A DNA stretch of 64,000 nucleotides. Origin: Myxococcota bacterium. GTDB taxonomy: Bacteria; Myxococcota_A; UBA9160; UBA4427. The notes under the pieces are model-generated. The model saw only the letters and a list, made by a program, of their open reading frames with translations. It was not told where the DNA came from and ran no database searches. The stretch is from positions 36,951-100,950 of the forward strand of contig JANQEL010000100.1 in NCBI GenBank assembly GCA_028278345.1, in the 5' to 3' direction. Of the stretch, positions 16,586 to 24,592 are shown in pieces. The position numbers and the translations under genes are program-made. The first letter of the stretch is position 1. The number at the start of each line of letters is the position of its first letter.

Positions 16586-17398
16586 TCAATCGAACCAGAA
16601 GCCGTCGAGCAGCTTCCGGCGCTCGTTGCGAGAATCCGCCTCGACGAAATCGCGAATCCCCTGGACCATGCCGTCGCTGGAGTCTCTGCGAGGCACGCCC
16701 TCGAAGGCGAGTACGTCTCCGTAGTCGAGATCGGCGCCGTGGTCGATGAAGTATTTGGTGGTGCGCAGCGCGAAGGGGTGCTTCGAAAGAAGGATCTCGG
16801 TCAGCTTCTCGACCTCGGACTCGAGCTCTTCCGGTTCCACCAGCCGGTTCACGAGGTCGTATCGCTCGGCCTTCTGGGCGCTGAACAACGTGCCGAGCAG
16901 GTTCCATTCCTTGGCCTTTCTGCGCCCGGCGTACTTGGCGATCTTCGCGGTACCGCCCCATCCCGGGGTGATGTCCCAGTTGATCTCCGGCATGCCCCAG
17001 CGAGAGCGGTTCGTCGCGACGACGAAATCCGACGCAAGCGTCAGTTCCAGGCCACCACCGGTGCAAACGCCATCGACAGCGGAGATGGTCACGGCATCCA
17101 GCTTCTCGAGGATGTTCACCGTCTGCTGGTAGAGCCGGATCTGCCAGAAGGCGTCGCCCGGTTTCCAGTCGTTGAACTCCTTGACGTCGTCGCCCGCGCA
17201 GAAGGTCTCCCCCGCACCGGTCAGGATCATGACGCGGCACTCGCGATCGAAGTTGACCTCGCGAAGCGCATCGTGCAGATCCTGGGACAACTCCCTGTCG
17301 AGTGCGTTGTGAACCCGCGGCCGGTTCAGCGTGATCTTCGTGACCGGGCCCTTCTTTTCCAAGACCAGTTTTCCCGAAGCGGAGGTCTTCTCTGCCAT
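16586..17398 (-). CDS. Enoyl-CoA hydratase/isomerase (crotonase) family protein
   Basis: A 270-residue crotonase. It probably adds water across, or isomerises, a 2-enoyl-CoA in the cytoplasm. The oxyanion hole is seen in GAGETFCAGDDVKEF and DGVCTGGGLELTLASD. Both catalytic glutamates of the hydratase are present with the canonical 20-residue spacing: Glu118 in GGGLEL and Glu138 in MPEINWD. True hydratase activity is therefore plausible. The chosen ATG (MAEKTS) follows an AAGGAG-type site; a longer in-frame start at 17434 exists but is less likely. The gene is divergent from the tandem-HxlR regulator, and their gap contains a large inverted repeat. Confidence 0.9.
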   Translation of the reverse strand: MAEKTSASGKLVLEKKGPVTKITLNRPRVHNALDRELSQDLHDALREVNFDRECRVMILTGAGETFCAGDDVKEFNDWKPGDAFWQIRLYQQTVNILEKLDAVTISAVDGVCTGGGLELTLASDFVVATNRSRWGMPEINWDITPGWGGTAKIAKYAGRRKAKEWNLLGTLFSAQKAERYDLVNRLVEPEELESEVEKLTEILLSKHPFALRTTKYFIDHGADLDYGDVLAFEGVPRRDSSDGMVQGIRDFVEADSRNERRKLLDGFWFD

Positions 17399-17447
17399 CT
17401 CTTCCTTGCTCCTTGTGGTGGGGTGACCAGGCACCCAGCAGATTAGT

Positions 17448-17507
17448 TACTTGCACAAACAGAGTTAATAGGGATCGTATAGTCAGAGCACTCTGTTTTT
17501 GCAAGTA
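17448..17507. promoter_or_regulatory. Large inverted-repeat operator between crotonase and HxlR genes
   Basis: TACTTGCACAAACAGAGT at 17448-17465 is repeated in inverted orientation at 17490-17507 (ACTCTGTTTTTGCAAGTA) with a single mismatch. The centre-to-centre distance is 42 bp, four helical turns. The position in the divergent gap makes it the likely operator of the duplicated HxlR regulator, controlling itself and the crotonase gene. Confidence 0.75.
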
Positions 17508-17531
17508 TCTGCGCATGCAAGGCCACCGATC

Positions 17532-18470
17532 GTGACGGAAGCCGAAAACGCTACACCGCAACCCATTGATTCTGTTTACGAAACAGGAGAAGTCCTCGGG
17601 GACGCCTGGTCCTGGCTGATTCTTCGGGAAGCGATCTTCCACGGCACCGGGCGATTCAACGAGTTCCAGCGGCGGCTCGGAATTCCGCTGGACACGCTGG
17701 CGGCGCGCCTCGATCGGCTCGTACACGGCGAGCTGCTTCGTCGCGAGGAGCGATCTTCCCGGCAGGATGTTCGGTACGAGGTGATGCCGCGCGGCGAGGA
17801 CTTCTTCACCTGTCTCGTCGCCGCGCTGCGTTGGGGAGATGAGCACTGCGCCGATCAGGGGGCGACCGACCTGACGGCGACGCACCGCGCATGTGGCGAG
17901 CCGTTTAGGGCGACGCTTCGCTGCGGATCCTGCTGGACCCCGATCGATGCGCGTGAGGTCGTCGTCGACTCTGTGCGCCGTGCGTCTTCTGACCTGATCA
18001 CGAAGAAGCGACAGCGTTCACCCAACCGTCGTCTCCTCGAGCGTGGCGGTCCCTGCTCGGTCGCACGCACCCTTGCGGTGATCGGCGATCGCTGGAGTTC
18101 ACTTGTCGTGCGAGAGGCGTTCCTCGGCACACGTCGCTTCGGCGAATTCCAGGATCGCCTCGGGATCGCCCCCAACATCCTCTCGAACCGCTTGTCCCGC
18201 CTGGTCGAGCTAGGTGTCCTGGCGGCCGAGCCGTATCAGGTCAAACCACCGCGACACGAGTATCGACTCACGCCGAAGGGTTTGGCCCTTTACCCCGTGC
18301 CGCTCTCGTTGCTGGCTTGGGGGGACCGATGGTTGGCGAGTGGGAAAGGCGGAATTCGCCTGCTACACCGGGGCTGTGGCCAGCGCCTCGACGTGGCTCT
18401 CAGTTGCGATCACTGCAGCGAGCGCGTCGGCCACCGTGACGTCGAGTTCGTGCGGACGGCGCAGCATTAG
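17532..18470 (+). CDS. Tandem HxlR-type regulator with two cysteine-rich modules
   Basis: A 312-residue transcription factor made of an internal duplication. HxlR winged helix 1 spans about residues 12-100 (GDAWSWLILREAIFHGTGRFNEFQ) and winged helix 2 about 168-255 (GDRWSSLVVREAFLGTRRFGEFQ). Each is followed by a His-x2-Cys-Gly...Cys-x2-Cys cluster: THRACG...CGSC, then LHRGCG...CDHC. These look like small zinc ribbons, which ordinary HxlR proteins of about 110 residues lack. The start is set at GTG 17532, because an earlier TTG at 17499 lies inside the operator arm. Normal HxlR proteins dimerise; this one carries both halves in one chain. It is probably a repressor of the divergent crotonase gene. 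Confidence 0.85.
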   Translation: MTEAENATPQPIDSVYETGEVLGDAWSWLILREAIFHGTGRFNEFQRRLGIPLDTLAARLDRLVHGELLRREERSSRQDVRYEVMPRGEDFFTCLVAALRWGDEHCADQGATDLTATHRACGEPFRATLRCGSCWTPIDAREVVVDSVRRASSDLITKKRQRSPNRRLLERGGPCSVARTLAVIGDRWSSLVVREAFLGTRRFGEFQDRLGIAPNILSNRLSRLVELGVLAAEPYQVKPPRHEYRLTPKGLALYPVPLSLLAWGDRWLASGKGGIRLLHRGCGQRLDVALSCDHCSERVGHRDVEFVRTAQH

Positions 18471-18498
18471 AACAAGAAGGATGCGAATCCTTTTTGTT
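18471..18498. terminator. Bidirectional Rho-independent terminator
   Basis: AACAAGAAGGAT (18471-18482) pairs with ATCCTTTTTGTT (18487-18498) in a 12-bp stem with one G-U pair and a GCGA loop. It starts one base after the HxlR stop codon, with T-runs on the plus strand and A-runs in the left arm serving the opposite direction. It separates the convergent HxlR and TetR genes. Confidence 0.85.
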
Positions 18499-18577
18499 TC
18501 CGCGTCCTGAGCAGCCGGTTCTCTGGTACGCAGAACACGGAACCCAATGACGGCCTTGAAGATCGCCAATGGGGACT

Positions 18578-19228
18578 CTAACTGCGAGATTCGGATGCCT
18601 TCCCATCTCGCTCGGCGAGGAAACGCTTAGTTTCGTCGGAAACCGGTGCCGTGAGAATGCCGGTCGTCAGGTCGACGAGATCGCTGACGAAGAGCCGGTG
18701 ATCCGCTCTTCGGCGCGTCGTCGCGCGGCGACTCAGCTCGCTATGGCAGAACTGCACGGCCGCGTATCGGCGATGGAGAGACGCGGTGTCGTCCGACATG
18801 AGTCGGGTCGCCAACGCACGCCAACGCTTGAGTTCGTTGGCGCGGCGAACGCCCGGCGCCGGGAACCGGGCCGGCTCGCGTGAGATCTCGGCGGCGATAC
18901 GCAGGTACTCTCGCCCCCCTTCGACCTCGAGCATCGCCGCCGCGGGTCGCACGAGCGCGCCCGCTGCGTCGCGAATCGCCACGTTGGGCTGGCGCTCGAT
19001 CTCGTCCAGCAGGGCGCTGCGCCGCTCGTCGACGCGGCGATGGTAGGGATCGAGGACCGCTGCCAGCAGACCATTGCGATCCTCGAAGTGGTATTGCACA
19101 GCGCGGGTATTGCCTTGCCCCGCGCTGCGTGCGATCTCGCGAAGCGACGCATCTTCGATCCCCCTCTCAGCGAAGAGGTCGCGTGCTGCATCCAGAATCT
19201 TCTGTTTCGCGCCGATGCCTCGGTCCAT
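18578..19228 (-). CDS. TetR-family transcriptional regulator
   Basis: A 216-residue TetR-type repressor. The N-terminal helix-turn-helix reads QKILDAARDLFAERGIEDASLREIARSAGQGNTRAVQYHFEDRNGLLAAV, followed by an all-helical ligand domain of unknown specificity. The start at 19228 (MDRGIGAKQK) is preferred to the ATG at 19249 because it has a GGGA-like site and fits family length. It is co-directional with, and 49 nt from, the SDR gene that precedes it in transcription. The perfect 16-bp palindrome at 20095-20110 upstream of that SDR gene is its probable operator. It likely responds to a CoA thioester or related catabolite of the adjacent pathway. Confidence 0.88.
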   Translation of the reverse strand: MDRGIGAKQKILDAARDLFAERGIEDASLREIARSAGQGNTRAVQYHFEDRNGLLAAVLDPYHRRVDERRSALLDEIERQPNVAIRDAAGALVRPAAAMLEVEGGREYLRIAAEISREPARFPAPGVRRANELKRWRALATRLMSDDTASLHRRYAAVQFCHSELSRRATTRRRADHRLFVSDLVDLTTGILTAPVSDETKRFLAERDGKASESRS

Positions 19229-19277
19229 CCAGATCCCGCTTCGAATCATTCTGAGTCTAACAGCAGACCCGCCTCAC

Positions 19278-20060
19278 CTACGCGGCTGTCCGTCCCGCTC
19301 CCCCGTCGACTCGAAGGAGTGAGCCGGTCGTGAAGCTCGACGCGTCGCTCGCGAAGTAGAGGGCGGCACCCACGATCTCGTGGGGTTCGCCAACCCGCTG
19401 GAGCGGCGCACGATCGCCAATCGCTCGCTTCATGTCGTCGGTCCACGCCTTGGAGATGTCCGTCGAAAAGGCGCCGGCGAGAATGCAGTTGACGCGGACC
19501 CTGGGGCCGAACGCGCCTGCCATTCCGATCGTGAGCGCGTTGAGTCCCGCTTTGGCGGCGCCGTAGGGGAGTTCGCCCCGACCGGGGCCGAGCGACGCGA
19601 TGCTGCTGATGTTCACGATCGAGCCGCCGTCTCCTTCCGCCATCTCGGTCCCTACGAGCGCCATCAGTCGGAACGGCCCCTTCAGGTTGACGTCGAAGAC
19701 CTTGTCGTAGAGCTCCTCCGAGATGCCATCGATCGACTCGTAGAGCGGCGACATGCCCGCGTTGTTGATCAGCACGTCGATCCAGCCGAATTCGGTGCGC
19801 GCGGTGTCCACGAGTTTCGCGCAGTCGCCCCACCGTCCGGCGTGAAATCCGACACCGAGCGCTTTGGTCCCGTAGGTGCGTTCGAGGTCGCGGGCGAGCT
19901 CCTCGCATGCGTCGGCCTTTCGACTCGCCACGACGACGGAAGCACCGGACCTCGCGAAGGCATGGCACATCTCCCGACCGAGTCCGCGGCTTCCACCGGT
20001 GACCACGATGGTCTTCCCCACGAGCCCAGGCGCGCGCTGTTCGGCCGACTCTCGATCCAT
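19278..20060 (-). CDS. Short-chain dehydrogenase/reductase (classical SDR)
   Basis: A 260-residue NAD(P)-dependent oxidoreductase. The cofactor-binding TGGSRGLG is at about residues 21-28, NNAG around residue 99, the catalytic Ser in IVNISSIAS and the YGAAK active-site Tyr/Lys pair follow, and the C-terminal DGG motif is present. The basic residue after the second strand (ASRKAD) suggests NADP(H). It shares its direction with the TetR gene and diverges from the phosphotransferase-acyl-CoA dehydrogenase operon, so it is probably a hydroxyacyl or keto-acyl step of the same pathway. Substrate specificity cannot be read from sequence. Confidence 0.9.
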   Translation of the reverse strand: MDRESAEQRAPGLVGKTIVVTGGSRGLGREMCHAFARSGASVVVASRKADACEELARDLERTYGTKALGVGFHAGRWGDCAKLVDTARTEFGWIDVLINNAGMSPLYESIDGISEELYDKVFDVNLKGPFRLMALVGTEMAEGDGGSIVNISSIASLGPGRGELPYGAAKAGLNALTIGMAGAFGPRVRVNCILAGAFSTDISKAWTDDMKRAIGDRAPLQRVGEPHEIVGAALYFASDASSFTTGSLLRVDGGAGRTAA

Positions 20061-20094
20061 TTCTCAGGTCTCCCAATTTGACGGAGTTGCAAAT

Positions 20095-20110
20095 TAACTC
20101 ATATGAGTTA
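20095..20110. promoter_or_regulatory. Perfect 16-bp palindrome, likely TetR operator
   Basis: TAACTCATATGAGTTA is an exact inverted repeat in the gap between the divergent SDR (start 20060) and phosphotransferase (start 20217) genes. Size and symmetry fit a TetR-dimer operator, and a TetR gene lies at 18578-19228. Confidence 0.7.
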
Positions 20111-20216
20111 TAAAGCAACCCAATCGAGTTTTCGAAACGGGCTGTCGACTCTTCGATCCGCAGGATCCTTCTCGAGAAACGACTTGCCGATCGCGAATGG
20201 GATAGAGAATCGAAGC

Positions 20217-21251
20217 ATGCAGGTTTTCCCGGAAGGCGTAGACGCGAGCTCACTCGCCGCATGGATGGACGAGCGCGGCCTTCCAGGTGGGCCATTCGAA
20301 GACGTCTCCGTGCTGACGGGCGGCACCCAGAACATTCTTCTCGAGTTCGAGCGGGGAGGTGGGAAGTACGTCTTGCGACGTCCCCCGGTGCACAAGCGCG
20401 GCAATAGCGACGCCACGATGCTCCGGGAAGCGCGCGTACTCGAGTCGTTGTCCGGCTCCGAGGTCCCACACCCGAAGTTCATCGCTTCGTGCGACGACAT
20501 CGACGTGCTTGGCGCCGCGTTCTATCTCATGGAGTCTGTGGATGGGTTCAATGCCGCCGAGGGATTACCTCGTCTCCACGCCGAGAGCGACGAAATCCGG
20601 TTCGAAATGGGGCTCTCGATGGCCGAGGCGATCGCGAAGATGGGCGAACTCGACTACATCGAGATCGGCCTCGAAGGGCTCGGCAAACCGGACGGATACC
20701 TGGAACGCCAGGTGAAGCGATGGCAGGGCCAGCTCGATTCGTATCGCGAGTTCGAAGGGTACCCAGGCCCTGATATCTCCGGTCTCGACGAAGTTGCTTA
20801 CTGGCTCGACGACAACCTGCCGCGTGACTACCGACCCGGGCTGCTTCACGGCGACTACCACGCGGCCAACGTGATGTTCCGCCACGATGGTCCCGAGCTG
20901 GCGGCCATCGTCGATTGGGAGCTGACGACCGTCGGCGATCCCCTGCTCGATCTGGGAGCCCTCACGGCACTCTCGGCAGGCACGACCAACGATCCCCCAC
21001 TAGGCCACACGTTCGAGGGCTTCCCGAGCCGGGACGCCGTGCTCGCTCGATACCGCACGCACTCGACGCGCGATACGGCGGCGATCGAGTGGTACGAAAT
21101 CCTCGCCTGCTACCGCCTCGGAATCATCCTGGAAGGCACCCGTGCCCGCGCGTTCGCCGGGAAGGCTTCGCAGGAAACCGCGAACCGACTGCGCGCCATC
21201 ACGGTCGCATGCTTCGACAAGGCGGCCCGCCGTGTCGGGGCGAGGGTCTAG
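20217..21251 (+). CDS. Phosphotransferase family protein (APH fold), LvaA/ACAD10-11 kinase-like
   Basis: A 344-residue aminoglycoside-phosphotransferase-fold kinase. The catalytic loop is HGDYHAAN, with catalytic Asp213 and metal-binding Asn218. The DFG-equivalent is Asp233 in AIVDWELTTVGDPLLDLG. ATP-binding residues lie near VLTGGTQNILLEFERGGGKYVLRRPP. The start at 20217 (MQVFPEGVD) fits family length; an open stretch upstream belongs to the control region. It is followed by two acyl-CoA dehydrogenases in the same direction. In mammalian ACAD10/11 this kinase is fused to an acyl-CoA dehydrogenase, and in Pseudomonas LvaA and LvaC are separate. In both cases a 4-hydroxyacyl-CoA is phosphorylated and then dephosphorylated by elimination. 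The same role is inferred here. Confidence 0.85.
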   Translation: MQVFPEGVDASSLAAWMDERGLPGGPFEDVSVLTGGTQNILLEFERGGGKYVLRRPPVHKRGNSDATMLREARVLESLSGSEVPHPKFIASCDDIDVLGAAFYLMESVDGFNAAEGLPRLHAESDEIRFEMGLSMAEAIAKMGELDYIEIGLEGLGKPDGYLERQVKRWQGQLDSYREFEGYPGPDISGLDEVAYWLDDNLPRDYRPGLLHGDYHAANVMFRHDGPELAAIVDWELTTVGDPLLDLGALTALSAGTTNDPPLGHTFEGFPSRDAVLARYRTHSTRDTAAIEWYEILACYRLGIILEGTRARAFAGKASQETANRLRAITVACFDKAARRVGARV

Positions 21252-21321
21252 TTCGCTGGGCCGCCGGCCATCAGACAACACACCGAGTCAGAGCTCAAAC
21301 TCCACACCGAGAGGTTACGCG

Positions 21322-22578
21322 ATGTTGTTCAGTCCGAGCGAGAGAAGCCAGGAAATCAAGGCACGGGTCATGGCGTTCATGGAGGAGCACATCCACCCGA
21401 ACATTCCGCGCTATCGCGCACTCGACGAGAGCGGAAACCCGAATGATCCGGAGGGGCTCGCCTTCATTCAGGAGCTTCGCATGCGAGCGAAGCGCGAGGG
21501 ACTCTGGAATCTATTCCTCCCTCACCTCCGCGAGGACGAGCCGGGCACGGGCCTCTCGAACCTGGAGTTCGCGCCGATCTTCGAGGAGATGGCCAAGGTC
21601 GGCTGGGCACCCGAGGTCTTCAACTGCAACGCCCCCAATACGGGCAACATGGAACTCCTGAACGCAGCCGCCAACGAAGAGCAGCGGCAGAAGTGGCTGC
21701 GGCCGCTATTGGAAGGCGAGTGCACCTCGTGCTTCATCGCGACGGAACCGGCGGTGGCCTCTTCCGATGCCACCAACTACGAGACCAGCATCGTCCGCGA
21801 CGGCGACGAGTACGTGATCAATGGTCACAAGTGGTTCATCTCTCGAGCTCTGCATCCCGACTGTCGCTTTGGAATCATCATCGGGAAATCGGACCCCGAC
21901 AATCCGGCCCGCCACGCTCAACATAGCGTCGTCGTCGTTCCGTTCGACACGCCGGGCATCGAGATCGGCCCCGACCTGAAGGTCCTGAATCACCACAGCG
22001 TCGGCGGCCATCCCGAGGTCCGGTTTCGTGACGTGCGCGTCCCGGCCGAGAATCTGCTGGGCGAGGAAGGGGGCGGCTTCGCCGTCATGCAGAGCCGCAT
22101 GGGCCCTGGCCGGATCCACTACGGCATGCGCAGCATTGGTATGGCCGAGGTCGCACTCGGCATGATGATCAAGCGGAGCAGCGAACGCGTCGCCTTCGGC
22201 AAACGCCTCTACGAACACGGGAGCGTCGCCAACGACATCGGCCGATCGCGGATCGAGATCGATCAGGCGCGACTGCTCACTCTCCACACGGCGAAGGTGC
22301 TCGACGAAGTGGGCGTGAAGGCGGCGCGCAAAGAGATCGCCATGCTCAAGATCGTCGCCGCCGAGATGCTGAAGAACGTCACCGAGCGAGCAATGCGGGT
22401 GCACGGCGCGATGGGTTTGTCCGATCGAACGAGCCTGGTCGGCCTGCTCGGCGCCGCGTGGACGATCGGTACTGGCGACGGGCCGAGCGAGGTGCATCTC
22501 CCGACGATCTCGAAGATCGAGATCCGGGATCACGATCCGGTCGCGTTCGAGAAGTTCTACCCGTCGCCGAGCGACTAG
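21322..22578 (+). CDS. Acyl-CoA dehydrogenase family protein, ACAD10/11 or LvaC-like
   Basis: A 418-residue flavoprotein with the three-domain acyl-CoA dehydrogenase layout. ATEPAVASSDATNYETSI is the FAD/substrate segment, followed by FRDVRVPAENLLGEEGGGF and the C-terminal helices RAMRVHGAMGLSDRTSLVG. The usual catalytic Glu-Gly is replaced by Asp386-Gly in TGDGPSEVHL, a variant typical of ACAD10/11-like enzymes. The ATG at 21322 is 70 nt after the kinase stop; no strong ribosome site is seen. Together with the kinase it would convert 4-hydroxyacyl-CoA to a 2-enoyl-CoA, the substrate of hydratases such as the one at 16586. Ordinary alpha,beta-dehydrogenation is the alternative. Confidence 0.87.
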   Translation: MLFSPSERSQEIKARVMAFMEEHIHPNIPRYRALDESGNPNDPEGLAFIQELRMRAKREGLWNLFLPHLREDEPGTGLSNLEFAPIFEEMAKVGWAPEVFNCNAPNTGNMELLNAAANEEQRQKWLRPLLEGECTSCFIATEPAVASSDATNYETSIVRDGDEYVINGHKWFISRALHPDCRFGIIIGKSDPDNPARHAQHSVVVVPFDTPGIEIGPDLKVLNHHSVGGHPEVRFRDVRVPAENLLGEEGGGFAVMQSRMGPGRIHYGMRSIGMAEVALGMMIKRSSERVAFGKRLYEHGSVANDIGRSRIEIDQARLLTLHTAKVLDEVGVKAARKEIAMLKIVAAEMLKNVTERAMRVHGAMGLSDRTSLVGLLGAAWTIGTGDGPSEVHLPTISKIEIRDHDPVAFEKFYPSPSD

Positions 22579-22682
22579 CTCCGCAGAGTATGCAATCGCA
22601 GTGGCCGTCCGCCGAGCGAGCCCGGCCCGGCACCACCTTCTCAGAGACATGAACTCCAGTTACCACGAAAGGAACCAGCAGC

Positions 22683-24026
22683 ATGGCCATCGACTTCGGA
22701 GTAGAGCCAGAATTTCAGGCTCAGATTGATTGGATCGAGGAGTTCGTCACGCAGGAAATCGAACCCCTCGACATCTTCGTCGCAGACGGACGGGACGTCT
22801 CGGGTGAGCCACTCGACCGAGCCGGATGGCGCGCCGTGAAGGCGCACATCAGGACGCTCCAGGAGCGAGTCAAGGAACAGGGGCTCTGGGGCTTCCACTT
22901 GGGTCCGGAGCTCGGCGGTCCGGGGCTCGGGCAGGTAAAGCTCTGCCTCCTCAACGAGATCCTGGGCCGCACCCGGCTCGGGCCCACCATCTTCGGATGC
23001 GCGGCTCCCGATACCGGCAACATGGAGCTGCTCGCGCACAACGCCACCGACGAGCAGAAGAAGAAGTACCTGGAACCGGCCCTGGCCGGTGAACTTCGCT
23101 CCGCCTACGTCATGACGGAGCCCCATGCAGGCGAGCCGGGCGAGTTCAAGTGCAGCGCGGTCCGTGACGGCGACGAGTGGGTTCTCAATGGTGAGAAGTG
23201 GTTCGCCTCGAACGCGGTCCGTGCGGACTTCCTCATCGTGATGGCCATTACGGATCCCGACAAGCCTCTGCTCGAGCGAGCATCGATGTTCATCGTCGAA
23301 CGGAATCTCCCCGGCGTCGAAGTCGTCCGCAATGTTCATACCTTCGGCACGCCGCTCTCGGACAACTTCGTCATCGACGGGCAGCGTGGTGGGCACGCTT
23401 ACCTGCGCTTCAACGACGTGCGGCTCCCGGCGGATGCGCTACTCGGAGAAGAGGGGTCGGGTTTCGTCGGTTCCCAGACTCGTCTGAGCGGCGGGCGCAT
23501 CCACCACGCCATGCGCGCTGTCGGAACCTGCAAGAAGGCTCTCGACATGGCCTGCGAGCGAGCGCTCAGCCGGCGAGCCAAGGGAGAACGACTCGCGGAC
23601 AAGCAGATGGTACAGGCCGAGCTCGCCGACTCATACATCCAGCTCAAGCAGTTCAGGCTTCACGTTCTCTACACCGCGTGGTTGATCGACACGACGGGCT
23701 CCTACACCCGCGAGATCCGCAAGGAGATTGCCGCCGTCAAGATCACGGCCGCGAAGGTCAACCACGACATCGTGTATCGAGCCATCCACCTGCATGGCTC
23801 TCTCGGCATGTCCAACGAGACGGCGCTCGGTGACATGTGGATGTCGGCGCCCTTCATGGGCGTCATGGACGGCTCGACCGAGTCGCACAAGGAGAACCTC
23901 GCGAAGCTCCTGCTTCGCGAGTACGAGCCCTGCGACGATCTCTTTCCCACGTACCACCTCCCCAAGTTGCAGCAAGAGGCGCGGGAGAAGATCGGGAAGG
24001 TGATCGAGCAGTACGGGGCGGCGTAG
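22683..24026 (+). CDS. Acyl-CoA dehydrogenase family protein (second copy)
   Basis: A 447-residue acyl-CoA dehydrogenase related to, but clearly divergent from, the preceding gene. Recognisable blocks are FGCAAPDTGNMELLAHNATDEQ, VMTEPHAGEPGEFKC, LRFNDVRLPADALLGEEGSGF, HLHGSLGMSNETALGDM and MDGSTESHKENLAKLLL. As in the first copy, the catalytic-base position is Asp (Asp396 in MDGSTESH) rather than Glu. The two may work as a heteromer or on different chain lengths. It lies 104 nt downstream of the first dehydrogenase in the same direction, with ACCACGAAAGGAAC before the ATG providing a ribosome site. Confidence 0.88.
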   Translation: MAIDFGVEPEFQAQIDWIEEFVTQEIEPLDIFVADGRDVSGEPLDRAGWRAVKAHIRTLQERVKEQGLWGFHLGPELGGPGLGQVKLCLLNEILGRTRLGPTIFGCAAPDTGNMELLAHNATDEQKKKYLEPALAGELRSAYVMTEPHAGEPGEFKCSAVRDGDEWVLNGEKWFASNAVRADFLIVMAITDPDKPLLERASMFIVERNLPGVEVVRNVHTFGTPLSDNFVIDGQRGGHAYLRFNDVRLPADALLGEEGSGFVGSQTRLSGGRIHHAMRAVGTCKKALDMACERALSRRAKGERLADKQMVQAELADSYIQLKQFRLHVLYTAWLIDTTGSYTREIRKEIAAVKITAAKVNHDIVYRAIHLHGSLGMSNETALGDMWMSAPFMGVMDGSTESHKENLAKLLLREYEPCDDLFPTYHLPKLQQEAREKIGKVIEQYGAA

Positions 24027-24087
24027 TCACGGGCTCGAGTGCGCAGCCGAACGCGTGTTGCACCGCGCAAACCAAGGAGGATCGAAT

Positions 24088-24489
24088 ATGGGCGATCGCC
24101 GGCTCAATGGATGGGATCAAGGCTTGCGGGCCACGCTCGCGCTGATGTTCCTGATCACTCTTGCCACCGGGGGGAGCGCAGTGGTGCAGGGCGCGTTGAT
24201 GGTGCCTGGGTCGGAGGCCGTCGAAGCTTCCATCGACAACGAGTTCCGGTTCTTGGCAACTTCGTGGCTGGGCTATGGGCTCTTCTGTATGTGGGTTGCA
24301 CTCGATCCGGCGGGGCGGCGTGGCTTCGTGCCGAGCCTGGCTCTGGTCCCCATCGTGGGCGCGGTGGCAAGAGGCGTCTCGATCTTTCAGGTCGGCGCAC
24401 CGACCCCTGAGTACGTCGCCGCGATCTGGATCGAACTCGTCTTTGGTGTAGCGATGCTGGGTCTGGCTTGGATGGGTCGCCGAGAGTGA
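24088..24489 (+). CDS. Small four-helix membrane protein (DUF4345-like)
   Basis: A 133-residue integral membrane protein read from ATG 24088, preceded by AAGGAGGATCGAAT. Four hydrophobic segments are visible: ATLALMFLITLATGGSAVVQGA, FLATSWLGYGLFCMWVAL, FVPSLALVPIVGAVARGVSIF and YVAAIWIELVFGVAMLGLAW. The pattern, including the central R-F-L-A-T-S-W-L-G-Y-G signature, matches DUF4345 proteins, whose function is unknown. It sits between the dehydrogenase operon and an SDR gene in the same direction and may belong to the same transcription unit. Confidence 0.75.
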   Translation: MGDRRLNGWDQGLRATLALMFLITLATGGSAVVQGALMVPGSEAVEASIDNEFRFLATSWLGYGLFCMWVALDPAGRRGFVPSLALVPIVGAVARGVSIFQVGAPTPEYVAAIWIELVFGVAMLGLAWMGRRE

Positions 24490-24592
24490 GGAAGGGGCGC
24501 CTCCACCGAATCAGGCAAGGGCGGCGCCTGGATGGCAGCCCCCGCCCACGAACGATTGCTGAATCAACGAATCGAGAATAGAGGTACTGCCA

